64,000 bases of DNA from Rhodococcus pseudokoreensis (GTDB lineage: Bacteria > Actinomycetota > Actinomycetes > Mycobacteriales > Mycobacteriaceae). Location of the stretch: the NCBI RefSeq assembly GCF_017068395.1, contig NZ_CP070619.1:5394001-5458000 (forward strand), in the 5' to 3' direction. The notes beneath the pieces are model-generated. The model did no database searches. It worked only from the letters and a program-made list of their open reading frames with translations, and was not told the DNA's origin. Positions within the stretch are counted from its first letter, which is position 1, and every line of letters starts with the position of its first letter. The position numbers and the translations under genes were made by a program. Of the stretch, positions 26,801-36,063 are shown in pieces.

Positions 26801-28752
26801 GAGTGCCTCCGTCCGAGTGGCAGCTGCTGCCTCCGGTCGAGCAGTGCTTCGACGTCGTACGGGGCACGTCGAGGGAGGGGTTGCGGTCGAAGAAGCCGTT
26901 GGGCTTCAACGTGAATCCGGTGTAGTCGACGGGCATGATCGGCCAGTCCTCCGGTCGCGGGAAGTGGGTGAGACCGAACGTGTGCCACACGACGAGGTCC
27001 TCGTTCTCCAGATCGCGGTCGCCGGCCACGAAGCTGGGCAGTCCGGCGCCACCGGAGTGCTGGTTCACGAAATCGCCTGCCGCGTAACGTTCCTTCTCGT
27101 CGAACTGCGTGACCCACAGGTGCTTGGTGGCGAACGTCGCCCGCGCCGCGATCGACGAGTCGTCGTCGGCCAGCAGGATCGGCTGCCCTTCCGGGTGCAG
27201 CGCGTACGCCACCGGCTTGCCCAGACGGTTCAGCTTGTTCGGGTTGCTGATGTGCCACACCCGTCCGACGCTGTTGTCCGCGAGGCGCTGTGCCTCGGAT
27301 TCCTTCGTCAGGGGTGTGCGCTCGAGGGTAAACGCATTGCCGTGCACGTTCCCGGGGCCCATCTTCACCCGCTTGGTCTGCACCTCCTCGACGGAGTTGC
27401 GGTCGCCGTCGATCATCATGTCGAGGCGGGCGCTGAACAGGTGCTGGTGGTACGGGGCGCCGAGGCCGGGGGCGATCTCCGAGGCGTACGGGTAGTCGCC
27501 GCCCGGGTGACCCGACGTGAAGACGACGCCGGTGGCCTTGACCTCGAACTCGATGGTGCCGTCGAGGTAGAGGTACCAGAAGAAGCCGTAATCGTAGTTG
27601 CCGATCGTGGTGAAGAAGGAGACGACCAGGCGGCGCTGGCGGCGCGTCTCGGCCGAGCCGGCCCACAGGTCGGTGTGCTTCCACAGCACGCCGAAGTCCT
27701 CCTCGTGCATGCACACCGCGTTCTTCAGCGTCTTGGGACTGCCGAACTCGTCGGCGATGACGGCGTCGAAGTAGGTGATGTCGCCGACGCAGTCGCAGCC
27801 GAGTTCGAGGGCGTTCGCGTAGCGGCCCACCATGTACTCGCCGGTGTCGAAGTAGTTCTGCCACGACCGGACCGGTGAGGGGTCGCCGTAGGGCACGACC
27901 ATCTCGGCGATCGACGCGCGGTGGATGATCGGGCGGATGTGGTCGCCGTCGGCGAATCCGAGCTGATGGAGGACCAGTCCCTCGCGGGGCGTCGAAGCCG
28001 ACGCGGAACGACCACTTCTCCCAGTCGACGCGGTTGCCGTCGACGACGAAGCTGGGGCCCTCGGGCTGGGTGATCTCGATGGGCTTCTGAGTGGTGCGCA
28101 GCGGGCCGGTGACGGCGAGGTCGTCGAAGTTGCCCGACTCCTCGGGGATCGGGACGGCGCCGAGGTCGAGAACGTCGGTGACGGTCCGGTTCATGACGTC
28201 GACGAAGCCGACGAGCCCGTCGATCGGGTGGGCCCAGGCGTGGTCCTTCGGGTGGTCCTGGCGGAACGCGAGCCCGCGGAGGATCCGCTTGCCGGTCTCG
28301 CCGGGGTAGTCGAAGACGCCGGCCGAGAGGGGAGCGACCCGGACGTCGGCGACGTCGAGTCCGCGGGCGGCGAGCGCGGCGAGCCAGCGTTCGTCGGCGG
28401 ACAGCACCTGCTCGACGAGTTCGAATTCCTCGTCCAGGACCGGCATCTGACCGTCGCGGGTGGCGTCGAGGGTGACCGAGCTGATCACCGACCGCTGAGT
28501 CACGGACACCACGACGTCCACGGCGTTCGGCGACGAGATGTCGTGCAGCAGAACGCGGAATCGGCGATCGGTCTCGTTGGTCTCGGCCGGGTACAGCGTC
28601 GACTTGTCCGGTTCCTCGAGACCGACGTAGACGAATCGCGTCTGCTCGGTCAGCGCGTCGGCGGCCTCGAGGATCTCGCGGAGCGATGCGATCTCTTCGA
28701 CGGTCGGCAGCGACAGCGGGTGGTCGATACGCGCAGGGGAAAGGGTGGGCAT
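26793..28752 (-). pseudogene. Copper amine oxidase, frame broken by one extra base
   Basis: Two frames together encode one copper/topaquinone amine oxidase of about 652 residues, the normal length. The N-terminal part (28752 to about 27990) ends in SFRVGFDA; the C-terminal part continues with [16 protein letters not shown] in the next frame. Removing one G from the GGGG run at 27986-27989 restores the family sequence. The C-terminal part keeps the cofactor Tyr in GNYDYGFFW, copper ligands in YHQHLF and HTFGLTHFP, and the region of the catalytic Asp (YFDAVIADE). It would oxidise primary amines to aldehyde, ammonia and peroxide. Sequencing error or a recent mutation are both possible, because everything else is intact. 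Confidence 0.85.
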
Positions 28753-28794
28753 GTCGCGATCCTTTGGTTCTACGGGTGTTGAATAAAAAGCTTA

Positions 28795-28808
28795 GTGACG
28801 TACGTTAC
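28795..28808. promoter_or_regulatory. Dyad in amine oxidase promoter region
   Basis: GTGACGTACGTTAC contains an 8-bp perfect palindrome (ACGTACGT) and matches its complement at 12 of 14 positions. It lies 43 bp before the amine oxidase start. It differs from the nearby TetR-type site, so a second regulator is possible. Confidence 0.3.
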
Positions 28809-28845
28809 AGCCGAGGTGCCCTCGTGTAAACAGTGAATTTCGGAT

Positions 28846-28866
28846 CCGGACATACTGGGCGTCCGG
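28846..28866. promoter_or_regulatory. TetR-type operator, copy 1 (amine oxidase side)
   Basis: The arms CCGGAC and GTCCGG flank ATACTGGGC. The site at 29884-29904 has the same architecture and 17 of 19 core bases (CGGACATAYYGGGCGTCCG). The two sites flank the TetR/SMR genes and lie before the amine oxidase and SMR starts, so the TetR protein encoded between them is the likely binder. Confidence 0.6.
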
Positions 28867-28921
28867 TCAAAGGTGCGCTATCGGACTCCGCAGCAACGGA
28901 ATTGGACGAGCGTACGAAAAA

Positions 28922-29503
28922 TCAGAGAGTGGTGACGAACCGCTCGAGCATCTCCAGCTGACGCTCCGACGACGTCTCGCCCGGCGTGAGGACACCCAGA
29001 ATCTGCATGCCCATCATCATGTTGAGCAGTTGTTCGACCACGATGGTGACGTCGATGTCGCCGACGGTGCCCTCCTCGCGGGCCTGTTCGAGGAAGATCG
29101 CCATCTGCTCACGCCAGCGGTCCATCGTCCGCCGGTTGGTCGCGGCCATCTGCTCGTCGTACATGGCCCGCGGCCACAGGGAGGCGGCGATCCGGGCCTC
29201 GAGGAGTTTCTCCTCGTTGATCGGCATCACCTCGCGGCACAGGATGCGCAGGGCGTCCAGGCCGGTCGCGTCGCCGAGTGCCTCGGTGATCCGGCGATCG
29301 GTGGCCTCGGAGATGTGCTCGTACGACGTCCGGAGGATCTCGTCCTTGCCGGCGAAATAGTGGCTCAGGGCGCCGTTGGTGTACCCGGCCTCGGTGGCGA
29401 TGTCGCGCATGTTCGCGGCCTCGATGCCGCGGGCCGCGATCAGCCGCCAGGCGGCGGCGGTGATGCTTCGCCGACGTTCGTCGTGATCCACGAGCTTAGG
29501 CAC
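28922..29503 (-). CDS. TetR-family transcriptional repressor
   Basis: A 193-residue TetR-family regulator. The N-terminal HTH spans RRRSITAAAWRLIAARGIEAANMRDIA followed by GYTNGALSHYFAGKDEIL, and the C-terminal domain resembles BetI-type regulators. GTG 29503 (PKLVDHDERRRS) has a GGGACAGG ribosome site; the GTG at 29521 would add six residues. It is 40 bp downstream of the SMR gene and probably in one operon with it. Two matching operators suggest it controls itself, the SMR pump and the amine oxidase unit. Confidence 0.86.
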   Translation of the reverse strand: MPKLVDHDERRRSITAAAWRLIAARGIEAANMRDIATEAGYTNGALSHYFAGKDEILRTSYEHISEATDRRITEALGDATGLDALRILCREVMPINEEKLLEARIAASLWPRAMYDEQMAATNRRTMDRWREQMAIFLEQAREEGTVGDIDVTIVVEQLLNMMMGMQILGVLTPGETSSERQLEMLERFVTTL

Positions 29504-29543
29504 GACGTGTACCTGTCCCACCAGCGATCATGCGACCACGGTA

Positions 29544-29864
29544 TCAATGAGCTCCGCCGAGATTGAGCACGACCACTCCGGAGACGACGAGACCCAGTCC
29601 GAAGATCTTCGTCGCGGTCAGCGGTTCACCGAGGAATGCGGCCCCGATCGCGACGATTGCCGCAGTCCCGAGCCCCGACCACAGGGCGTAGGCGATCCCG
29701 ACCGGCACCGTCTTGACCGCCTGCGACAGGAACAGGAACGCGACGACGTACCCGGCCAGGCACCCGACCGTCGGCCACAGCCGGGTGAAACCCTCGGTGG
29801 ACTTCAGCAGGCTCGTGCCGAACACCTCGGCGGCGATCGCGGCGAGCAGGAACACGTACGGCAT
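29544..29864 (-). CDS. Small multidrug resistance (SMR) efflux protein
   Basis: A 106-residue, four-helix SMR transporter of the EmrE/Mmr group. The essential membrane Glu is at about residue 13 in AAIAAEVFGTSLLKST, and TVPVGIAYALWSGLGTAAI and GLGLVVSGVVVLNL are family signatures. These homodimers export cationic or amine-like compounds with proton exchange. Pairing with a TetR repressor and proximity to an amine oxidase suggest an amine substrate or inducer (inference). Confidence 0.88.
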   Translation of the reverse strand: MPYVFLLAAIAAEVFGTSLLKSTEGFTRLWPTVGCLAGYVVAFLFLSQAVKTVPVGIAYALWSGLGTAAIVAIGAAFLGEPLTATKIFGLGLVVSGVVVLNLGGAH

Positions 29865-29883
29865 GGCACTCCATCACGAATCA

Positions 29884-29904
29884 ACGGACATATCGGGCGT
29901 CCGT
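29884..29904. promoter_or_regulatory. TetR-type operator, copy 2 (SMR side)
   Basis: ACGGAC and GTCCGT arms flank ATATCGGGC. It lies 19 bp before the SMR start and matches the site at 28846-28866. The match of both arms and spacer makes a shared repressor site likely. Confidence 0.6.
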
Positions 29905-29966
29905 GACAGAGAACCACGCCGGGAGCGGCGGCGCGCACGCCGCCCCACCGCCCCCGGTGCGAGCAC

Positions 29967-31082
29967 CTACGAGTACATGATGACGCCGCGGACGTTCTCG
30001 GCCTTCCGCATGGCCTCGTAGCCGTCGTTGATCTGGTCGAGTGTGTATGTCCTCGTGATCATCTCGTCCAGCTTCAGCTGACCCTCCATGTACAGACGGA
30101 GCAGATGCGGAATGTCGAACCGGATGTTCGCGTTCCCGAACCATGCGCCCTTGAGGGTCTTGCGCATCGCCGTCAGATCGAACAGGTTCAGATCGACGTC
30201 GTTCTGGGTGACGTCGCCGACCGACACGTGGACGCACGTGCCACCCTTCGCCACCAGGCTCATCGCCGGAGCGATGATGCGGCCACTCGCATTCGCGACG
30301 GTGATGAGCACCTTGTCGGCGAGTTGGCCCCACGTCAGGTCCTGGAGGAGGGGGAGTGCCTCGTCGATGCTCGCCGCGGTGTGGGTCGCGCCGAAGATCT
30401 TGGCCTGTTCCCGCTTGAACTCCGAGGGGTCGACGACCACGACGTGCCGGGCGCCGGCGAGCGCGGCGCCCTGAACCGCCCCGCACCCGACGCCGCCCAT
30501 GCCGATCACCACGACGGTCTCACCGGCCTGGACGCCGGCGGCGTACACCGACGACCCCCAGCCGGTCGTGACACCGCAGCCGACCAGCGCCGCCTTGTCG
30601 AGCGGGATGTCCTTCGTGATCTTGACGCACGACGCCTCGTTGACCACCGTGTACGGCGAGAACGTCCCGATCAGGCACTGGATGGCAGCGTCCTTGCCGC
30701 GAACGTGATGCCGCGCCGTGCCGTCCGAGATCTGCCACCCCTCGAGCAGGTGGGCACCCAGATCGCAGATGCTGGACTGTCCGGTCGCGCACTGCCGGCA
30801 CCGCCCGCACGCGGGGATGAATCCGAGTGCGACGTGATCGCCCTTCTCGACGCTGGTGACCCCGGGACCGACCTCGAGCACGACACCGGCACCCTCGTGC
30901 CCACCGATGAACGGGTAGTACTCGAGCGGCAGGCTGCCGTCCCTGACGTGTTCGTCCGAATGGCACATCCCCGACGCCGCCAACTGCAGCAGCACCTCCC
31001 CGTGCTTCGGCGGGTCGAGTTCCAGTTCTTCGATCTGCCACGGCTGACCGGGCTCCCACAGTACGGCGGCCTGGGTCTTCAT
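29967..31082 (-). CDS. NDMA-dependent (mycofactocin-type) alcohol dehydrogenase
   Basis: A 371-residue zinc medium-chain dehydrogenase with the catalytic zinc Cys in GMCHSDEHVRDG (about residue 39), GHEGAGVV near 61, structural zinc cysteines in CGRCRQCATGQSSIC near 92-106 and the Rossmann loop GMGGVGCGAVQGA near 194. The sequence resembles the NDMA-dependent alcohol dehydrogenases of actinobacteria, which hold NAD tightly and use mycofactocin as electron carrier. It is 40 bp downstream of the aldehyde dehydrogenase gene; together they would turn an alcohol into a carboxylic acid. Confidence 0.83.
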   Translation of the reverse strand: MKTQAAVLWEPGQPWQIEELELDPPKHGEVLLQLAASGMCHSDEHVRDGSLPLEYYPFIGGHEGAGVVLEVGPGVTSVEKGDHVALGFIPACGRCRQCATGQSSICDLGAHLLEGWQISDGTARHHVRGKDAAIQCLIGTFSPYTVVNEASCVKITKDIPLDKAALVGCGVTTGWGSSVYAAGVQAGETVVVIGMGGVGCGAVQGAALAGARHVVVVDPSEFKREQAKIFGATHTAASIDEALPLLQDLTWGQLADKVLITVANASGRIIAPAMSLVAKGGTCVHVSVGDVTQNDVDLNLFDLTAMRKTLKGAWFGNANIRFDIPHLLRLYMEGQLKLDEMITRTYTLDQINDGYEAMRKAENVRGVIMYS

Positions 31083-31122
31083 GTTTACTGCTCCTGTCCG
31101 ACGACGTCGATGGTGTACGGGA

Positions 31123-32610
31123 TCAGAGGATGATGGTGACGACCTTCTCCTCGGTGTTGGCTTCGATTCCGGCCCAGCCGAGTTCGCGTCCGGTGCCGCT
31201 GGTCTTCATGCCGCCCCAGGGCAGGGCGGGATCGATGGGTGCCCAGCCGTTCACGGCCACCGCTCCGGCCCGGACCTTGCCGGCGAGGATGTGGGCGTGG
31301 GAGACGTCGCGCGTCCAGATCGAGGCGGCGAGCCCGTAGTCGGTGGCGTTGGCGATCGCGATCGCCTCGTCGGTGGTGTCGAACGCGATGACGGTGCCGA
31401 CGGGTCCGAAGATCTCCTCCCGCGCGATCTTCATGTCGTTGTTCGCGTCGGCGAAGATGGTCGGCTGGACGAAGAACCCGTCCCCGTCCGGGCGGCCACC
31501 GCCGGCGGCGACGCGAGCGCCCTCGCTGCGTCCCGCCGCGATGTAGTCGAGGACGGTGTCGCGCTGCTTCGCGTTGACCAGGGCGCCCATCGTGGTGGCC
31601 GGGTCGAACGGGTCGCCGAGAACCTGCGCGGACGCGGCGGCGGCGAGACCGTCGACGACCTGCGAGTACAGCGACCGGTGCACCAGGATGCGGGTGCCCG
31701 CGGCGCAGACCTCGCCCTGGTTGAAGAACAGTCCCATGGCGGTGCCGTTGATGGCGGCCTCGAGGTCGGCGTCCGGGAGGATGATCTGCGGGGACTTGCC
31801 GCCCAGTTCGAGGGTGGTGCGCTTGAACGTGTCCGCGGCGCGCTTGGCGATGATCCGGCCGACGCGAGGGCTGCCGGTGAAGCTGATCTTGTCGACGCCG
31901 GGGTGAGCGGCGAGTGCGTCGCCGGCGATCTCGCCGAGGCCGGGCACGATGTTGACGGTGCCTGCCGGCAGTCCGGCCTCCTCGAGCAGCGTCGCGAGGT
32001 GCAGGATCGACAGCGGTGCGTCCTCCGGCGGCTTCACCACCAGGGTGTTCCCGGCGGCCAGGGCGGGGGCGATCTTCCACGCCGAGATCATCAGCGGGGT
32101 GTTCCACGGGACGATCGCGCCGATCACGCCGACCGGTTCCCGGACGGTGTACGAGTGGGTGGGCTGACCGAAGTACCCGGCGGTCGGGATGGACTGGCCG
32201 GTGATCTTGTCGGCCCAGCCGGCGAAGTGCCGGAACGTGCCCGCCGCCATCGGGATGTCGAGCATGGTGGGCTGGCCGACGGGCTTGCCGACGTCGAGGG
32301 CCTCGAGCCGGGCCAGGATCTCGCCGTCGCGCTCGATGAGATCGGCGACCCTGTTCAGGATCCGTCCGCGGGCGGCGCCGGGCAGTGATCCCCATTCACC
32401 GTTCAGCTGGGCGCGGGCGGCCCGGACGGCGTCGTCGATGTCCTGCCCGGTTCCGGCGGCCACGTCGACGAGGGGGCGGCCGGTGGCCGGGTTCAGGTCC
32501 GTGAACGTTCCGCCGTCCGAGGCCGGACGCCACTGCCCGCCGATGAACAGCTGCGTGGCGGTTCCATCAGGAAGCCCTGTGGCACTGACGTTCTCGTGTA
32601 CTGCGGTCAT
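31123..32610 (-). CDS. NAD(P)-dependent aldehyde dehydrogenase
   Basis: A 495-residue ALDH-superfamily enzyme. VPWNTPLMISAWKIAPALAAGNT holds the catalytic Asn near residue 170, LELGGKSPQIIL has the general-base Glu near 267, and GEVCAAGTRILVH has the nucleophile Cys near 301. The start ATG at 32610 (MTAVHENVSATG) is preferred over a longer open frame. It is divergent from the XRE-cupin regulator and co-directional with the alcohol dehydrogenase. Substrate unknown; aldehydes from the alcohol or amine oxidases nearby are plausible. Confidence 0.88.
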   Translation of the reverse strand: MTAVHENVSATGLPDGTATQLFIGGQWRPASDGGTFTDLNPATGRPLVDVAAGTGQDIDDAVRAARAQLNGEWGSLPGAARGRILNRVADLIERDGEILARLEALDVGKPVGQPTMLDIPMAAGTFRHFAGWADKITGQSIPTAGYFGQPTHSYTVREPVGVIGAIVPWNTPLMISAWKIAPALAAGNTLVVKPPEDAPLSILHLATLLEEAGLPAGTVNIVPGLGEIAGDALAAHPGVDKISFTGSPRVGRIIAKRAADTFKRTTLELGGKSPQIILPDADLEAAINGTAMGLFFNQGEVCAAGTRILVHRSLYSQVVDGLAAAASAQVLGDPFDPATTMGALVNAKQRDTVLDYIAAGRSEGARVAAGGGRPDGDGFFVQPTIFADANNDMKIAREEIFGPVGTVIAFDTTDEAIAIANATDYGLAASIWTRDVSHAHILAGKVRAGAVAVNGWAPIDPALPWGGMKTSGTGRELGWAGIEANTEEKVVTIIL

Positions 32611-32781
32611 GGCGTCAACTCTCCCGGTGGTGTTGTGATGGCTGTCACAAGCATGCGGGCGAGGGGGCGGCGCCGTCTTGCACGCACGCGCATGGTTGTT
32701 GCTCGTATGCGCACCGATTCGCCGTCCAGGGCCGCTGAGTCGCGGTTTCCTGGCAGTAAACAGCGCTGTTACGATGCGGAC

Positions 32782-33447
32782 GTGACGACTCGACCCGAGA
32801 CCGAGGTTCACCGCGACACGGGAGACCCCGCGCCCGTCGAGCGGGAGGTGCCGTCCGACACGCCGACCGGGCCCGATCTGGAGAAGGTGATCGCCAGGCA
32901 GGTCCGGGCGCTCCGCAAGGCCAGCGGACTATCCGTCGGGGACATGGCGGCCAAGGTCGGGATCTCGAAGGCGATGCTGTCGAAGATCGAGAACTCGCAG
33001 ACCTCGTGCAGTCTGTCGACGCTGGCGCGTCTCGCCGCCGGACTCGACGTGCCGGTGACCTCCCTGTTCCGGGGCGCCGACACCGCCCGCGACGCCGTGT
33101 ACGTCGAGGCGGGCCACGGTGCGGTCATCGTCGGACGCGGCACCCGGGTGGGGCACCACTACGAACTTCTCGGCGCCCTCCGCGGGCAGCACAAGCGACT
33201 CGAACCGGTGCTGGTCACGCTCACCGACGCCAGCGAGACGTTTCCGCTGTTCCAGCACGCGGGCACCGAACTGCTGTACATGCTCGAAGGCGTCATGGTC
33301 TACGGGCACGGCGAGGCCGAGTACACGCTGCGGCCGGGCGACTCGCTGCTCCTCGACGGCGAAGGCCTGCACGGTCCCAACGACCTCGTGCGGTTGCCCA
33401 TCCGGTTCCTCGCCGTCACCGCGTATCCGGACCATCACGAGGAGTGA
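32782..33447 (+). CDS. XRE-cupin transcriptional regulator
   Basis: A 221-residue regulator with an N-terminal XRE helix-turn-helix (about 35-90: VRALRKASGLSVGDMAAKVGISKAMLSKIENSQ) and a C-terminal cupin_2 sensor domain with HAGTELLYMLEGVMVYGHG near residue 155. Such proteins often control nearby catabolic genes. It is divergent from the aldehyde dehydrogenase with a 171-bp gap and is its likely regulator. Confidence 0.86.
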   Translation: MTTRPETEVHRDTGDPAPVEREVPSDTPTGPDLEKVIARQVRALRKASGLSVGDMAAKVGISKAMLSKIENSQTSCSLSTLARLAAGLDVPVTSLFRGADTARDAVYVEAGHGAVIVGRGTRVGHHYELLGALRGQHKRLEPVLVTLTDASETFPLFQHAGTELLYMLEGVMVYGHGEAEYTLRPGDSLLLDGEGLHGPNDLVRLPIRFLAVTAYPDHHEE

Positions 33448-33738
33448 CGACCAGAACGGCGGCCTGCGCTGCTGCTTGTGACCGAGCGTCGGAAGAAGGG
33501 GGAGGATCGTTGTGCGCCCCGCTCGCGGCACCGAGAGGCGTGGTGGTGACGAGGATCACGCGTCGGCGAGACGTTCAGCGTTATTTCGACGGGCGTGCCG
33601 ACTCCGCCGACGAGCGGCGCGCCGCTCGCGACGAACGGTAGAGGGTCGCCGTCGCCGGCGCGTTACCCCTATGACCTGGCGAACATCCCCCCTTTTCGGG
33701 GTGTCCGCATCACATCCCGCGCTCCTACACTGGCCGCC
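33448..33738. other. 291-bp gap, no supported gene
   Basis: Short GTG-started frames exist here (for example a 31-residue one ending at 33641), but none has a convincing ribosome site or recognisable sequence. The last 90 bp probably hold the promoter of the CoA-transferase gene. Confidence 0.4.
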
Positions 33739-35292
33739 GTGAACATCCAGATCAGTGCCCCCGCGTCGCAGTCGAGCCGGATTCGAAACTCGGTATTCCG
33801 GCAGAAGGTGACTGTGGCGGAGGAGGCGGTGAAGGTCATCGGTCACGGTGACACCGTCGCGGTGAGCGGCTTCGCCAGTGCAGGCACACCGAAGGCGATC
33901 ATCCCGGCATTGGTCGGCCGAATTCACGCTGCCCGCGCGGCCGGCTCGAACTTCACCATCGACCTGCTGACCGGGGCGTCCGTCTCGACCGAGACCGAGC
34001 GCATGCTTGCCGAGGTCGACGGAATCGCGCTGCGGATGCCCTACCAAGCGGAATCCACGGCTCGGCAGAAGATCAACGCGGGGCGGATGGACTACGTCGA
34101 CATACATCTGTCGCACGTGGCGCAGCAGGTGTGGGAAGGCTACTACGGCCCGGTGGACGTCGCCGTCGTCGAGGTCGCCGGCATCACCGAGACCGGCGAA
34201 TTGATTCCGTCCGCGTCCGTCGGAAACAACAAGACCTGGCTCGATGTCGCGGAGAAGGTCATTCTCGAAGTCAACTCGTGGGTCCCGGACGCGATGGACG
34301 GCATTCACGACATCTACTACGGCACCGCACTGCCCCCGCACCGCCGACCGATCGAGCTCACCGACGTCGAGGACCGTATCGGTCAGCCCCACTACCGGGT
34401 GGACCCGGGCAAGGTGATCGCGGTCGTGGAAACGAATGCGCCCGACAGCGCCAGCCCGCTGACGGCCCCCGACGCGGTCAGCGAAGCGATCGCGGCCCAC
34501 GTGCTGGAGTTCTTCGACCACGAGGTCCGGCGTGGACGCCTCCCCGAGAGCACGTTGCTGCCGCTGCAAGCCGGCATCGGGAACGTCGCCAACGCCGTCC
34601 TCGGTGGTCTCGACCGTGGCCCGTATCGGGGATTGACCTGCTATTCCGAGGTGATCCAGGACGGCATGCTGCACCTGATCAAACACGGCACCGTCCGGTT
34701 CGCGTCGGCAACGGCGCTGGCGCTCTCGGAGGCCGGGATCGCCGAGTTGACGTCCAACATCGACTTCTACCGCGAACACATCCGCCTCCGCCCGCAGGAG
34801 ATCAGCAACCACCCCGAGGTGGTACGCAGGCTGGGGATCATCGCGATGAACGGGATGCTGGAGGCCGACATCTACGGAAACGTCAATTCGACGCACGTGA
34901 TGGGGACCAAGATCATGAACGGCATCGGCGGGTCGGGGGACTTTGCGCGCAACGGCTATCTGTCGATGTTCCTGAGCCCGTCCACGGCGAAGAACGGGGC
35001 GATCTCGTCGATCGTCCCGATGACCCCGCACGTCGATCACACCGAGCACGACACCCAGGTAGTGGTGACCGAGCAGGGCCTGGCCGACTTGCGGGGGTTG
35101 TCGCCACGTCGCCGCTCCAGGGTGATCATCGAGCGCTGCGCGCATCCCGAATTCCGGCCGCTGCTCACCGACTACGTCGAGCGGGCGCAGGCCGCTCCGG
35201 GGGCCGCCGGCCATACGCCGCATCTGCTCGGGGAGGCGTTCTCGTTCCATCAGCGGTACCTCGCGACCGGCACCATGCGCGCCTTTCACTGA
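33739..35292 (+). CDS. Acetyl-CoA hydrolase / succinyl-CoA:acetate CoA-transferase
   Basis: A 517-residue class I CoA-transferase of the Ach1/ScpC/AarC group. The catalytic Glu lies in TCYSEVIQDGM near residue 309, GIGNVANAVLGGL and GIGGSGDFARNGYLSMF are oxyanion and CoA-binding glycine-rich motifs, and VTEQGLADLRGLSPRRR is the conserved C-terminal signature. It moves CoA between succinyl-CoA and acetate or propionate. GTG start at 33739; no clear operon partner. Confidence 0.87.
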   Translation: MNIQISAPASQSSRIRNSVFRQKVTVAEEAVKVIGHGDTVAVSGFASAGTPKAIIPALVGRIHAARAAGSNFTIDLLTGASVSTETERMLAEVDGIALRMPYQAESTARQKINAGRMDYVDIHLSHVAQQVWEGYYGPVDVAVVEVAGITETGELIPSASVGNNKTWLDVAEKVILEVNSWVPDAMDGIHDIYYGTALPPHRRPIELTDVEDRIGQPHYRVDPGKVIAVVETNAPDSASPLTAPDAVSEAIAAHVLEFFDHEVRRGRLPESTLLPLQAGIGNVANAVLGGLDRGPYRGLTCYSEVIQDGMLHLIKHGTVRFASATALALSEAGIAELTSNIDFYREHIRLRPQEISNHPEVVRRLGIIAMNGMLEADIYGNVNSTHVMGTKIMNGIGGSGDFARNGYLSMFLSPSTAKNGAISSIVPMTPHVDHTEHDTQVVVTEQGLADLRGLSPRRRSRVIIERCAHPEFRPLLTDYVERAQAAPGAAGHTPHLLGEAFSFHQRYLATGTMRAFH

Positions 35293-35406
35293 AAACGAGG
35301 TGACTGCCGAGGGCACGGACAGGTGGGGTGACCCGCACGATTTCGTCCTTCCTCCACGCCGTGTGCCGGGCGTAGAGTGGCGGGTGGTCGAAAGGTCGTG
35401 GTAGCA

Positions 35407-35994
35407 ATGTTGGCGACAGTTCAGATAGCGTCCGGCGGAAAAGCGGCGCTGCCCTTCGATCCCGCCGAGCCGGTCAGCCTGGCCACCGCGGGGGCGATCG
35501 GTCTCTACTATTTCGATTACGGCACCGATGCGCGGATGAATGCGGATGATCACGGCGACTTCTACGTCGTTCAGATCCCCTTGTCGGGCACGGCCCGAAT
35601 TACGTGCGGTGCAGAAGAATTCGACTCGACCATGACGATCGCGTCGATTTTGTCGCCGGGGCGCCCCGCGACCATGGAGTGGCACGAAGGGCATTCTCAG
35701 TTGATCGTCCGACTGGCGCGCCGTACCCTCGAGGAGCACCTGCAGGAAATTCTCGGGAGCCCGCTCGAGCAACCGCTGCGATTCGAGCCGCAGATGGAAC
35801 TCGGCAGCCCCGCTGTGTGCAGGTGGCGTGAGGCGGTCGAACTGCTCGAACACGAAGTCGCGAATCATGCAGCAATAACGGGTGATTCGGCCGCGATGGA
35901 GGAATTCGATCGAATCGTGCTGACCCAGTTCCTGTCCGCCCAGCCGAACAACTACAGCGACCGGCTTCGGAGTCTGGCTCAGAGCCTGACGTAG
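35407..35994 (+). CDS. AraC-binding-like sensor domain protein lacking HTH
   Basis: A 195-residue protein matching only the N-terminal AraC-binding-like-2 domain of AraC regulators (compare the full-length 9009-9971 protein): DFYVVQIPLSGTARITCG and ILSPGRPATMEWHEGHSQLIVRLARRTLEEHL. It stops at NNYSDRLRSLAQSLT, just where the HTH domain would begin, and the 70 bp to the next gene hold a terminator, not HTH code. So it is a natural sensor-only protein or a truncated regulator. Function unknown. Confidence 0.72.
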   Translation: MLATVQIASGGKAALPFDPAEPVSLATAGAIGLYYFDYGTDARMNADDHGDFYVVQIPLSGTARITCGAEEFDSTMTIASILSPGRPATMEWHEGHSQLIVRLARRTLEEHLQEILGSPLEQPLRFEPQMELGSPAVCRWREAVELLEHEVANHAAITGDSAAMEEFDRIVLTQFLSAQPNNYSDRLRSLAQSLT

Positions 35995-36008
35995 TCGGCG
36001 CCGCAACA

Positions 36009-36042
36009 GGGCCCTGCCCGCGGAATGCTGCGGACAGGGCCC
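36009..36042. terminator. Bidirectional terminator hairpin
   Basis: GGGCCCTGCCCGC and GCGGACAGGGCCC form a 13-bp stem with one mismatch and an 8-nt loop between the convergent AraC-like gene and amt. Confidence 0.7.
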
Positions 36043-36063
36043 GGTTTGCGTTGGGGCGCTGGA

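Noticed and set aside
33512..33742. Small plus-strand open frame of about 76 codons before the CoA-transferase
   Set aside because: Arg-rich with no ribosome site or family match, and it overlaps the likely promoter.
35995..36063. Looked for a frameshifted HTH after the AraC-like sensor gene
   Set aside because: Only 69 bp remain before amt and they hold a terminator hairpin; no HTH code in any frame.
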